A stretch of 46,598 nt of DNA from Dysgonomonas sp. HGC4. GTDB lineage: Bacteria; Bacteroidota; Bacteroidia; Bacteroidales; Dysgonomonadaceae. This document shows positions 35,723-44,348 of the stretch, piece by piece (the stretch's first letter is position 1; each line of letters starts with the position of its first letter). A program made the position numbers and the translations under genes. The stretch lies in NCBI RefSeq assembly GCF_001261715.1, contig NZ_CVRU01000187.1, positions 1-46,598 of the forward strand, read 5' to 3'. The notes below the pieces were generated by a model that worked only from the letters and a program-made list of their open reading frames with translations, was not told the DNA's origin and did no database searches.

Positions 35723-36856
35723 ATGAAAAAAAATTTCAACTTTTTAATGATTATCGTCATATTGATTACAGGCTTTATAAGCTGTAATAATGACAATGAG
35801 GCCTCTCCCAATGAGTCGATCAATCCTAAAAGTGTAACTGTAAAAGTTAAGATAGGAGAAACAACAACTTACTCGGAAGGAGCAACTGCAGTAGGTGTTA
35901 CTCCTGATCTAACTGATTTGAAGCTATTCTTTACTGATGGCACAAATATCTTAGACACAAGAACTGCAACCGTGGGTTCTATTACTACTATTTCGGGCCA
36001 AACGTTTACTAATGTTCCCGGAGCTGCAACAAAAATTATAGTTGTAGGTAATGCCACAGTTCTAGCCTCTCCTACTCTACCCACAACTGGTACCGAAGCG
36101 GCACTAAAAGCGGCTATGATAGAAATTTCAAAACAAACTCATCCTAGAACTGCCGTAAATCTACAAGGAGAAGGTCTTATATCTGTTACAGCAGGAGTCT
36201 ATACTGCTGCTTTGGATATATATCCAGCTGTATCGCATATTGAAATTGCTCAGGTTATAGCCAAAACAAGTGGAAATGGAGCACAATATCCCTTAACAGC
36301 ATTTAAACTTACCGCAATTTATATTAATAACACTTATACAAAGCTAGGAATGGATAGGTCAACTCTTCCTACAGGTGTTGATATTTTAAATTATGGACAA
36401 AATGCTACACAATGGACTGCTTCGTATCCTGCCAGATTCTGTGACTTACCTGTAGGTCCAGCTACAGAATTAGGAGGTACTACAACAACAAAAGCTCCTA
36501 CAACTGCCGGTCAGAAATGGGGATATTTTGTAGTATCGCCTCTTGCTAACAAGGGAACTACAATTGATGCAGCAGTACAGAGCTCCGTTCCTCATATTAT
36601 ATTGAAAATAGAAAACGCAGTAACTTCTGTATCGGGTGTTGTTCTACCTTCTCCTGCCTATATTACAGTACGAAGTTTGAAAAATGGAGCCACAGCTCTT
36701 ACCGCATTAGATCCGGGTAAAGTATATAGCATTGCATCAATAGATATAGCAGGCGAAAACTTATCAGCGAAACCCGAGACTGCAGCAAAAGCAGATATAA
36801 ATGTTACCGTAACAGTACACCCTTGGACTGATGTAACTGTTACACCTGATCTGTAA
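35723..36856 (+). CDS. Mfa1/FimA-like major fimbrial subunit lipoprotein
   Basis: The 377-residue protein has the lipobox GFISC at Cys21. Its two-domain content fits a major fimbrillin. An N-terminal domain has VTVKVKIGETTTYSEG, LKLFFTDGTN and TNVPGAATKIIVVGNATVL. A second domain from about residue 150 has YPAVSHIEIAQVIAK and FKLTAIYINNTYTKLGMDR. The chain ends HPWTDVTVTPDL, an ending also seen in modified form in the next protein. In FimA-type pili the lipoprotein precursor is exported, trimmed by an Arg/Lys-specific protease and polymerised by strand exchange. A clan-CD peptidase encoded in the same operon could do the trimming. Subunit identity is confident; polymerisation is inferred. Confidence 0.85.
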   Translation: MKKNFNFLMIIVILITGFISCNNDNEASPNESINPKSVTVKVKIGETTTYSEGATAVGVTPDLTDLKLFFTDGTNILDTRTATVGSITTISGQTFTNVPGAATKIIVVGNATVLASPTLPTTGTEAALKAAMIEISKQTHPRTAVNLQGEGLISVTAGVYTAALDIYPAVSHIEIAQVIAKTSGNGAQYPLTAFKLTAIYINNTYTKLGMDRSTLPTGVDILNYGQNATQWTASYPARFCDLPVGPATELGGTTTTKAPTTAGQKWGYFVVSPLANKGTTIDAAVQSSVPHIILKIENAVTSVSGVVLPSPAYITVRSLKNGATALTALDPGKVYSIASIDIAGENLSAKPETAAKADINVTVTVHPWTDVTVTPDL

Positions 36857-36974
36857 TAGATAAAGATTCAAAAAAATCGGTTATTCAAAAATGCACATAT
36901 CAAGCAGTATTTGAGGCTTAATAGTCTCAATACTGCGAAATATGCCAAAAGACAAATCTTTAAATATAGATACA

Positions 36975-37862
36975 ATGAAACTGCTTAAAACTCTGTTTGT
37001 ATTTCTGATAGCAGTATTATTTGGTGGATGTATTGACGAGGATACTAGTGATTGCCCACCAACTGAAAACTTCTCTTTAAGGTTTAATTATATAAATTTT
37101 GGGGAATATATAAACCGTGTCAATATAGGGATATTCGACCGTAGCGGTAGATGCATACAAGTAAGGCAGTTAGAAAAATCTGATTTGAATAATTCTCAAG
37201 GTATCACACTCTCACTAGATACAGGAAAATATACAGCTATATGCTGGGCCAATTCATTTGACAAAACCCGTATAAAAGGCTTAACCGTGGGATCTCTTAT
37301 GTCAGATGGAGAAGTTTATCATACTAACTATGGAACCAATATTCCTATTAACAATAACGATTCGCTATATTATGGTTCACTCAATTTCTCTGTATTACCA
37401 GGAAATAATATTACCGACACACTTTACTTTAAACCTGCACATATAAGACTTAATGTGTATATAAAAGGATTAGAAATGCTTTCTCTGAAATCTTATGCAG
37501 CTAATGATCCCGCTATACGCATCAATAACCTATTGCCTCTCTATGATTTTAAGAGGCAACCAAAAGGAGCACCCGTAAGTTATTATCCATCGATAAGTGA
37601 CTATACTGCAGAGATAATACATATTAAATGCGATGTATTGTACTTTAGTCTGAACGATAAAATAACAGTAGATATTCTGGAGAATACTATCTCGAATAAA
37701 GTATTATGGACTGTAGACCTTATTAAATTCACTCGTGACAATGGTATATCTATCGATGATAACCATCAGATCGATATTCCTCTGCAAGTTACTTTTTTAG
37801 ACGGAAAGATTACCGTTTCATTGGCTCCATGGGGCAACAACCCTGTAGATCCTGACCTCTAA
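36975..37862 (+). CDS. Mfa2/FimB-like fimbrial anchor lipoprotein
   Basis: From ATG 36975 the protein has 295 residues and a lipoprotein signal (MKLLKTLFVFLIAVLFGGC); an upstream ATG at 36942 would add 11 polar residues and is less likely. The mature start IDEDTSDCPP followed by FSLRFNYINFGEYINRVNI and FDRSGRCIQVRQL is typical of the FimB/Mfa2 family. Further landmarks are GKYTAICWANSF and LYFKPAHIRLNVYIKG. Members cap the base of the fimbria and hold it to the outer membrane. It lies between the major subunit and tip-like genes, the order seen in known Mfa loci. Confidence 0.88.
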   Translation: MKLLKTLFVFLIAVLFGGCIDEDTSDCPPTENFSLRFNYINFGEYINRVNIGIFDRSGRCIQVRQLEKSDLNNSQGITLSLDTGKYTAICWANSFDKTRIKGLTVGSLMSDGEVYHTNYGTNIPINNNDSLYYGSLNFSVLPGNNITDTLYFKPAHIRLNVYIKGLEMLSLKSYAANDPAIRINNLLPLYDFKRQPKGAPVSYYPSISDYTAEIIHIKCDVLYFSLNDKITVDILENTISNKVLWTVDLIKFTRDNGISIDDNHQIDIPLQVTFLDGKITVSLAPWGNNPVDPDL

Positions 37863-37931
37863 CATTCTTGATTAAATATAATCCGCAGAAAGACAAATAA
37901 ATTTTGAAACAATCAATATATAAGTAGCAAA

Positions 37932-40319
37932 ATGAAAATATATAGATTATACATTTACCCGATTTTTATTTTGAGCTTCATCCCGATGCTGTTTTTCAGT
38001 TCATGTGTAGTTGACGAGCAAGATAATGAAATAATAGATACAACAGGTAATGCCAATGTCACCTTTACGCTTCAAATGCCAGGACAAGTTGAAGGAGGAA
38101 AAACCTATGCTTTGAATGAATCTAACGAAAATGAAGTAAAAACTATCGAAATATTGGCTTTTGACACCAATGGTGCTTATCAGTACATAGCTTATAGTGA
38201 TGTGATTACAAACAATGGAGCATCGGATAAGAAAAAATTCACGGTTAAACTAGTAAAAGGCACATCCGATCTTGTAATATTGGCTAATGCCCGATCTATT
38301 ATTACCAGCAGCTATCCCACAGGTATTCCATTAAATACACCCAAAGCAACCGTATTGAGTAGTCTAAAGATGGATAACGCCAGTAAATGGATTACCAATA
38401 CATCCTTACCAACCTACAAAGCTATTCCGATGTGGGGAAAGACCGGAAATCTCACTATTAATGAGAGTACTACAATTAACGATATTAAAATGATACGTAT
38501 GCTAGCTAAAGTAGACGTAGCTCTATCAACTGGTGTTGCTAAAGCCAACTTTCAATTAAAAAGTGTTAGCCTTTACAACTATAACAGCAAAGGCTCCTTG
38601 ATACCAACAGGAGTCGGAACCTGGGACGATACCAATAATAAAGCATTATTACCCAATGTGCCAATTGATGCTACTAAGACTTTAGGCCCATTAGTGTATG
38701 AAAATGCCGAAATTACGACTGTCAATGTCTCATCTATAAGTGAAATATATACTTTTGAAGCAATTAAAGGCACTTCTGCAAATTCGTCACAAAACACCTG
38801 CTTGGTAATAGGAGGTGTTTACATTCCAGATAACACAACATACTATTATCGTATTGATTTCTCAAATACTGTAAGCAATGTTACAACCTATCTCGATTTA
38901 CTACGTAATTATAGTTACAAAGTTAATATAACTAACATAAGTGGCCCCGGCTTTACCAGTGCTACAAGTGCCTTCAATGCAGGACCTGTAAATATAACAG
39001 CCAATATATCTGCTTGGAACGATGGAGGGTTATCAGATATAAGCTTCAATGGGCAATATGCACTTGGTGTAAGCGAAAGCAACATTACATTATCTAAAGA
39101 GCAAACCTACTCAGGTATAACTGTGAGTACTAGCTACACAGGAGCAACTCCACGATGGACAGCAGTTAGCTCAGATAGTTGGTTGACCTTATCATCAGCA
39201 TCCTCAGCAATCGAAAAATCAGTTCTTCTATATACAGCTTCAGAAAATACGACAGGATTAAGCCGTTCGGCAACCATAACTATCACAGCTGGCTTAATCG
39301 TGAAAACCATTTATGTAGTTCAAGGGACGGATAGTTATCCTCTTTCCGTTGCTAGTGAGTCTAATTCTTATATTGTCGCCCCACATAGTCTGGGAGTAAT
39401 GCTACCGGTTAGTCGTGCCAATGCCGACCTAACAACACGCATAGGAGCAAGCGATGCCTTTACCGGTAACTTAATCTGGACCGACAATATAAACGGTCTT
39501 AGTCTAAACTCTCCAATCCATCGAATTCTTCGGGTAGGCACAGGTAATTCAGGCAAAATAATTGCGGTACCAGGAACTGTTGAAGGTAATGCTCTTATTA
39601 GCGCAGAAGTAGGAACAGATGCCACTAAAATAAAATGGACCTGGCATATCTGGGTTACCAATTACACAACACCTACAGGTATTGCAATAGGCACCTTTTT
39701 AAATCGAAATATGGGAGCTTTGAGCGGTACACAAACAACTCTTAGAAGTGAATGGGAAAAAACAGTAGGATTAGTATATCAGTTTGGACGTAGCAACCCT
39801 ATGCCTTCAACCTTAGGAAATGTATATGGAGCAAGTGGAATAACCCCTCTTTCTGTTTCGACTACAACTACCAATACCCTAGCTTCTGCAATACAGAACC
39901 CATTAAATATGATGACATCGGGATGGACAGGATCAGCGGCTGGTAACTCATGGAACACTTTATTAGGGGCAAAAACAGTATATGATCCTTGTCCTGTAGG
40001 ATGGCGAGTACCGAAAGTTTTAGCTTGGGCATCACTCCTACTTTCAAACTTCCCCGTAAGTGGTACATGGACCGATCCGAATGCCACAGGAGGAAGATCT
40101 AACGCTTCTATTGGAGGTTTCTACCCTGGAGCCGGATACCGCATAGATACCTCTATTAATTTAGTAGGAGCTGCCGGATTCTATTGGGGTGCTCTCGCTT
40201 CAGCTACTGTGGGTTATTCCTCTGGTCTCGTTTTTGGACCTGCAACTCTTGAAACCAATTATAATCTCAATTATAATGTTGCAATCCCAGTTCGATGTGT
40301 CTCTGAAACATCATTATAA
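37932..40319 (+). CDS. Fimbrial tip-like lipoprotein with BACON and FISUMP-like domains
   Basis: The 795-residue protein has the lipobox FSSC at Cys25. The first 350 residues resemble accessory fimbrillins (NVTFTLQMPGQV, VKTIEILAFDTNGAYQYIA, IKMIRMLAKVDVAL, ITANISAWNDGG). Residues about 375-465 form a BACON-like domain, with SWLTLSSASS and SATITITAGLIVKTIYVVQG. The C-terminal third has the FISUMP-like landmarks GTFLNRNMGAL, YQFGRSNPMP and YDPCPVGWRVP (near 684), ending IPVRCVSE. BACON domains are linked to carbohydrate or mucin adhesion, so a tip adhesin is likely. It follows the anchor gene by 69 bases and precedes the peptidase by 5. Confidence 0.82.
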   Translation: MKIYRLYIYPIFILSFIPMLFFSSCVVDEQDNEIIDTTGNANVTFTLQMPGQVEGGKTYALNESNENEVKTIEILAFDTNGAYQYIAYSDVITNNGASDKKKFTVKLVKGTSDLVILANARSIITSSYPTGIPLNTPKATVLSSLKMDNASKWITNTSLPTYKAIPMWGKTGNLTINESTTINDIKMIRMLAKVDVALSTGVAKANFQLKSVSLYNYNSKGSLIPTGVGTWDDTNNKALLPNVPIDATKTLGPLVYENAEITTVNVSSISEIYTFEAIKGTSANSSQNTCLVIGGVYIPDNTTYYYRIDFSNTVSNVTTYLDLLRNYSYKVNITNISGPGFTSATSAFNAGPVNITANISAWNDGGLSDISFNGQYALGVSESNITLSKEQTYSGITVSTSYTGATPRWTAVSSDSWLTLSSASSAIEKSVLLYTASENTTGLSRSATITITAGLIVKTIYVVQGTDSYPLSVASESNSYIVAPHSLGVMLPVSRANADLTTRIGASDAFTGNLIWTDNINGLSLNSPIHRILRVGTGNSGKIIAVPGTVEGNALISAEVGTDATKIKWTWHIWVTNYTTPTGIAIGTFLNRNMGALSGTQTTLRSEWEKTVGLVYQFGRSNPMPSTLGNVYGASGITPLSVSTTTTNTLASAIQNPLNMMTSGWTGSAAGNSWNTLLGAKTVYDPCPVGWRVPKVLAWASLLLSNFPVSGTWTDPNATGGRSNASIGGFYPGAGYRIDTSINLVGAAGFYWGALASATVGYSSGLVFGPATLETNYNLNYNVAIPVRCVSETSL

Positions 40320-40324
40320 CAAAT

Positions 40325-41449
40325 ATGAGGATAAAGTTGAACATAAAAATAAGTTTTATAATACTTTTAGGCTTGGTAATGCTAAGCTGTGAAAAAGATG
40401 CAGCAACAGAGCCTATCAAGAATATTAGTCATGTTCTTCTTGTATATATGGGAGGTGATAATAGTTTATCAGAAGAAACATATCAGAAGATTGAAGCATT
40501 GAAAAAAGCATACCAACCTAATGAAACCAATAGGTTGGTTATCTATAGTGATCCTTCTGACGATACGCCCAGATTAATTGAGATAGTTAAAGAAAATACT
40601 CTGAACGTAGAGAAAAGCATAAGAGTATATCCCGAAGAGAATTCTGCCAGCGCAATTGTTTTTTCTAACATTCTGAAAGAGGTAAAAGAATTATATCCAA
40701 CAACTTCATATGGTCTCATATTATTTTCTCATGCCTCGGGCTGGTTACCTTACAAGACATTATTACGACCCCGATCAATAGTATCTGATCAACAAGACGA
40801 AATGGATCTAATAGATTTTGCGACAGCTTTACCCGATTACAGTTTTGATTATATCATTTTCGAAGCATGCTTTATGTCAGGAATAGAAGTTGCCTACGAA
40901 CTACGTGATAAAACAGATTATATACTTGCTTCTTCTGCTGAAATATTATCGCCTGGGTTTACAAACACTTATTCCGAAAATATTAATTATTTGTTCGAAT
41001 CGCCAGCTAATCTGTCCAAATTTGCAGATAAAGCATTTACATACTTTAACAATCAATCGAACTCTGATAGATCGGCTACTTTCTCGATCATTAACACCAA
41101 TAAATTGAATAGTTTAGCTGAATGGATAAAACTCAATTGTGATTTTCAGAAAACAATAGATCTTACCACAATTCAACATTTTGATCGCTATAAGTATCAT
41201 CTTTTTTTCGACTTTGAAGATTATTACTCTCAATTATTAAATACTAAGGAACAGAAAGAAGAGCTCAAGCACCTTATAGAAGAATGTGTTATATGGAAAC
41301 AGGCTACACCTAATTTTATGCTCGAATATCAGGGCTTTCCAATCAAGAAACATTCTGGTTTAACTACATATATACCTCAAGCAGATTTCCCATATCTAAA
41401 TGAATCCTATAAAAAGACTAAATGGGGACATACAATATTTAATAAATAA
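40325..41449 (+). CDS. Clostripain-family (C11) cysteine peptidase lipoprotein
   Basis: The 374-residue protein has the lipobox MLSC at Cys22 and one peptidase C11 domain. Its landmarks are LLVYMGGDNSL, the catalytic His136 in LILFSHASGW, and the catalytic Cys182 in FDYIIFEACFMSGIEVAYEL, followed by YILASSAEILSPG. C11 enzymes belong to clan CD, the clan of gingipains, and usually cut after Arg or Lys. It starts 5 bases after the tip-like gene, so it is part of the fimbrial operon. Processing of fimbrillin precursors on the cell surface is therefore a strong working hypothesis, though not shown. It is the last gene of the operon. Confidence 0.88.
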   Translation: MRIKLNIKISFIILLGLVMLSCEKDAATEPIKNISHVLLVYMGGDNSLSEETYQKIEALKKAYQPNETNRLVIYSDPSDDTPRLIEIVKENTLNVEKSIRVYPEENSASAIVFSNILKEVKELYPTTSYGLILFSHASGWLPYKTLLRPRSIVSDQQDEMDLIDFATALPDYSFDYIIFEACFMSGIEVAYELRDKTDYILASSAEILSPGFTNTYSENINYLFESPANLSKFADKAFTYFNNQSNSDRSATFSIINTNKLNSLAEWIKLNCDFQKTIDLTTIQHFDRYKYHLFFDFEDYYSQLLNTKEQKEELKHLIEECVIWKQATPNFMLEYQGFPIKKHSGLTTYIPQADFPYLNESYKKTKWGHTIFNK

Positions 41450-41560
41450 ACTAATTCGACCTGCAACTGGACTAGCTATATATTTATTTTTTGGTATACC
41501 AAACTTACAAGAGGTTACTCTAATTTTGTCATTCAATTCACTAAACCAGTTATATTACTT

Positions 41561-42004
41561 ATGAAACAAATTGAAATCGCAACATTAGAACACTTAAATG
41601 TGTTTGCAGAATTATTCGACAGTTATCGTGTATTCTACGAACAACCATCCGATTTAGAAAGAGGTAAATCTTTTCTAAAAGAACGTATTACGAACAAAGA
41701 AACAGTTACCTTCTTGATAAAGAAGGATAATAAATATGTAGGCTTCGCTCAGTTATATTCCTTATATCACTACAAAACGTTGAAGCGTCAATGGCTTTTG
41801 AGTGATTTATTCGTTGACCCTGCTTATCGAGGATCGGGTCTCGCAATAAATCTCATCGACCAATGCAAACAGTATTGCATCGAAACTGATGCTTGTGGAC
41901 TATTGCTGGAAACTCAAAAGACAAACAAAATAGGTAACAGCTTATATCCTAAATGTGGTTTTGAATTAGATAGCGAGCACAATTACTACAATTGGTGGAA
42001 GTAA
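41561..42004 (+). CDS. GNAT family N-acetyltransferase
   Basis: The 147-residue protein is a single GNAT domain. The core reads VTFLIKKDNKYVGFAQLY, then LSDLFVDPAYRGSGLAINLID with the acetyl-CoA-binding R-G-S-G-L loop, then LLLETQKTNKIGNSLYPKCGF. It would transfer an acetyl group from acetyl-CoA to an amine of a small molecule or protein; the acceptor is unknown. It stands alone, 112 bases after the fimbrial operon, and converges on yggS across a shared hairpin. Confidence 0.9.
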   Translation: MKQIEIATLEHLNVFAELFDSYRVFYEQPSDLERGKSFLKERITNKETVTFLIKKDNKYVGFAQLYSLYHYKTLKRQWLLSDLFVDPAYRGSGLAINLIDQCKQYCIETDACGLLLETQKTNKIGNSLYPKCGFELDSEHNYYNWWK

Positions 42005-42014
42005 TTATAAAGAA

Positions 42015-42052
42015 AAGAAAGCGGTAGGAAGACATCTTATCGCCTTCTTTTA
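42015..42052. terminator. Hairpin between the convergent GNAT and yggS genes
   Basis: AAGAAAGCGGTA (42015-42026) pairs with TATCGCCTTCTT (42038-42049) with one mismatch and one G-T pair. An 11-base loop separates the arms and T residues follow on the plus strand. A-rich sequence on the other side would give a U-rich tail on the minus strand, so it could serve both genes. Confidence 0.6.
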
Positions 42053-42070
42053 ATGCGAATAGGTTCAATA

Positions 42071-42802
42071 TTATTTACCTATCTGTTCATTCCAATAAAA
42101 GCTATCGGGATATATACGCGATCCAAAAACGGATGTTCCTACACGAAGCATTGTAGAACCTTCTTCTATAGCAGCTTCAAAATCGCCACTCATACCCATC
42201 GATAATACACCCATATCAACTCTATCGATGTTTTGAGAGATCGTTTGTTGCTGTATTGCTTTTAGTAAGCGAAAGCATTTTCTTACAGATTCATTATCAG
42301 AACTTAGAATGCCGATAGTCATCAAGCCTTTTATATTTAGTGTGTTATATTGAGCTATATTTTTAATTAAAGCTATTGCCTCATCAGGTGCAACACCAAA
42401 TTTACTATCTTCAAAAGAAGTGTTTACTTGTATCAGAATATCCATCGATCGACCTTCATATTGTAGACGTTGATCAAGCTTTTGAGCTAAATCGAGTCTA
42501 TCAACAGATTGAATGCAGGAAGCATATTTCAGAACATCTTTTATTTTATTGGTTTGTAGATGACCTATAAAATGGCGTTCTACGGAACAGTCTCTTAGCT
42601 CAGGATCTTTATCTCGGAGCTCCTGAATTTTATTTTCGCCGATTAACGATTCTCCACAGTCCAAAGCAATCTTTATTTTATCTGGAGTAACGGTTTTAGT
42701 GGCTAGTAACAACCTTACATCACTTTCGTCTCTGCCTGAAGACTTACATACGGCTTTTATACGGCTATGCATATATGCTAGATTTTCTACTATAGTATTC
42801 AT
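42071..42802 (-). CDS. yggS: YggS family pyridoxal phosphate homeostasis protein
   Basis: From ATG 42802 the protein has 243 residues, close to the family norm; a longer frame to 42856 would run into the divergent promoter region. It is a single PLP-binding barrel of the YggS/PROSC family. The PLP lysine is Lys36 in LLLATKTV. Other landmarks are GENKIQELRDK, RHFIGHLQTNKIK, IQVNTSFEDSKFGV, LKGLMTIG-like (IKGLMTIGI), LSMGMSGDFEAAI and STMLRVGTSVFGSR. The protein buffers and delivers PLP and has no known enzymatic activity. It diverges from a MocR/PdxR-type regulator, which suggests shared control by PLP status. Confidence 0.95.
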   Translation of the reverse strand: MNTIVENLAYMHSRIKAVCKSSGRDESDVRLLLATKTVTPDKIKIALDCGESLIGENKIQELRDKDPELRDCSVERHFIGHLQTNKIKDVLKYASCIQSVDRLDLAQKLDQRLQYEGRSMDILIQVNTSFEDSKFGVAPDEAIALIKNIAQYNTLNIKGLMTIGILSSDNESVRKCFRLLKAIQQQTISQNIDRVDMGVLSMGMSGDFEAAIEEGSTMLRVGTSVFGSRIYPDSFYWNEQIGK

Positions 42803-42818
42803 AATTATTCTTTTTCTA

Positions 42819-42855
42819 CAAAAATACATACAAGATGGTCTATATTTGTATACCA
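42819..42855. promoter_or_regulatory. Overlapping divergent promoters and palindrome between yggS and the MocR-type gene
   Basis: The minus-strand TATTTTTG (42826-42819) and the plus-strand TATATTTG (42841-42848) both match TAnnTTTG. They lie 14 bases apart, so RNA polymerase could not easily use both at once. An imperfect palindrome, TGGT...ACCA with 14 of 20 symmetrical positions (42836-42855), covers the plus-strand element and could be the operator of the MocR-type protein. Confidence 0.55.
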
Positions 42856-42880
42856 CTTGTAATTAAATAAGATATACCAG

Positions 42881-44299
42881 ATGCTTCGACCTTGGACTTT
42901 TCAAATACAATTCGAAAGAGATTCGAAGAAAGCAATTTACCTGCAAATTACAGATTATATTATTGATCTGATAAAAAATGGAACACTTAAATCGGGAGAT
43001 ACCTTACCTAGCAGCAGGTTACTCGCATTAGATTTAGGAATAAACCGAAACACAGTAATCAAAGCTTTAGACATCTTGATTTCGGAAGGATGGCTATATA
43101 GCGAAGAACGCAAAGGCTTGTTTGTCTCTGCCAATCTCCCAGCGAAAGAGAGGTCTAGATACAAAAAAGATATACAAAAATCGATTTTACAAAATCAAGA
43201 GAAAGAATCGGTCATAATATTCGACAGTGGACTACCCGATACACAGATAGCTCCTATGCGCGAATTAGCTAGTGCTTATAGACAGATATTCAACCGCAAG
43301 GCTCGAATAAATCCAATGCTCAACAGAAGCGAGTTTGGAGCACTTCGTTTTAGAGAGTCTGTCTCTAGAATGCTGAATCAAACAAGAGGAATGCATACTG
43401 ACTATTCGGAGATATGCATTACCCGAGGTAGTCAAATGGCGTTGTTCTTGATAGCACATGCTTTATTGAATAAAGGTGATTTAATTCTGGTCGAGAATCC
43501 GGGTTATGGACCTGCATGGGAAACTTTTCGACATGCAGGAGCAGAGCTTATTCCAATTTCGGTAGATGAGAAAGGGATTGATGTAGAAGAAATTGAGAGA
43601 ACTGCATCTACTCAACAAATAAAAGCTGTATATATAACTCCTCATCATCAATATCCGACTACTGTTATTATGAGTTTAGATAGGCGTCTGCGATTGATAG
43701 AGCTATCTAACTTATACGGCTTCACAATTATAGAAGATGATTACGACTGCGATTTTCATTTCGGTCTTCGTCCCATAGCACCCCTATCCTCTTTAGACGG
43801 TGCTAATGATACAATATATATAGGAACCTTTAGTAAAATGATATCTGAAAGCCTAAGGGTAGGATATCTTGTTGCGAATAATGATATTATACAAAAAGTA
43901 GGCAACCTCAGGCGCATAATCGATTTGCAAGGTGACAACATTATGGAACAGGCTATTTTAGAACTAATAGAGTCGGGTGTTATCAAAAAGCATATTCGAA
44001 AAGCATCTAAATATTACTTGCATAAACGTAACTACTTTATTTCTTTAATTAGCAAATACCTCTCCGATAAAGTTACCTATAAAGAACCAGAGGGAGGTTT
44101 AGCATTTTGGTTGAAACTGAGAAACAAGCAGGACATAAATAAACTTAATCAAGCCCTCAAGCTTAGAGGTGTCAGTATAATTCCTTGGACAAATTATTCT
44201 TTCGATAATAAAATAGATGGAATCCGTTTAGGTTATGCATCACTATCAGAGAGTCAGTTAGAAAAGGGTATTGAAATATTAAGTAAGGTGATTAGATAA
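42881..44299 (+). CDS. MocR/PdxR-type GntR regulator with aminotransferase domain
   Basis: The 472-residue protein joins a GntR winged helix (about 15-80, DTLPSSRLLALDLGINRNTV, LISEGWLYSEERKGLFV) to a fold-type I aminotransferase domain (about 120-470). Aminotransferase landmarks are ITRGSQMALFLIAHALL, YITPHHQYPTTV, EDDYDCDFHF and the PLP lysine near residue 319 in FSKMISESLRVGYL. MocR proteins sense PLP or amino acids through this domain; the PdxR branch controls vitamin B6 synthesis. Position next to yggS supports a PLP role. No pdxS/pdxT genes are in the window, so the exact regulon is not visible. Confidence 0.9.
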   Translation: MLRPWTFQIQFERDSKKAIYLQITDYIIDLIKNGTLKSGDTLPSSRLLALDLGINRNTVIKALDILISEGWLYSEERKGLFVSANLPAKERSRYKKDIQKSILQNQEKESVIIFDSGLPDTQIAPMRELASAYRQIFNRKARINPMLNRSEFGALRFRESVSRMLNQTRGMHTDYSEICITRGSQMALFLIAHALLNKGDLILVENPGYGPAWETFRHAGAELIPISVDEKGIDVEEIERTASTQQIKAVYITPHHQYPTTVIMSLDRRLRLIELSNLYGFTIIEDDYDCDFHFGLRPIAPLSSLDGANDTIYIGTFSKMISESLRVGYLVANNDIIQKVGNLRRIIDLQGDNIMEQAILELIESGVIKKHIRKASKYYLHKRNYFISLISKYLSDKVTYKEPEGGLAFWLKLRNKQDINKLNQALKLRGVSIIPWTNYSFDNKIDGIRLGYASLSESQLEKGIEILSKVIR

Positions 44300-44348
44300 A
44301 CTGATCCATCGTAAATACTTTATCATAAAATAATAATACCCTCTCCTA

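Noticed and set aside
42803-42856. N-terminal extension of the yggS reading frame
   Set aside because: The extension runs into the divergent promoter region and adds 18 residues not expected in the family; ATG 42802 gives the normal length.
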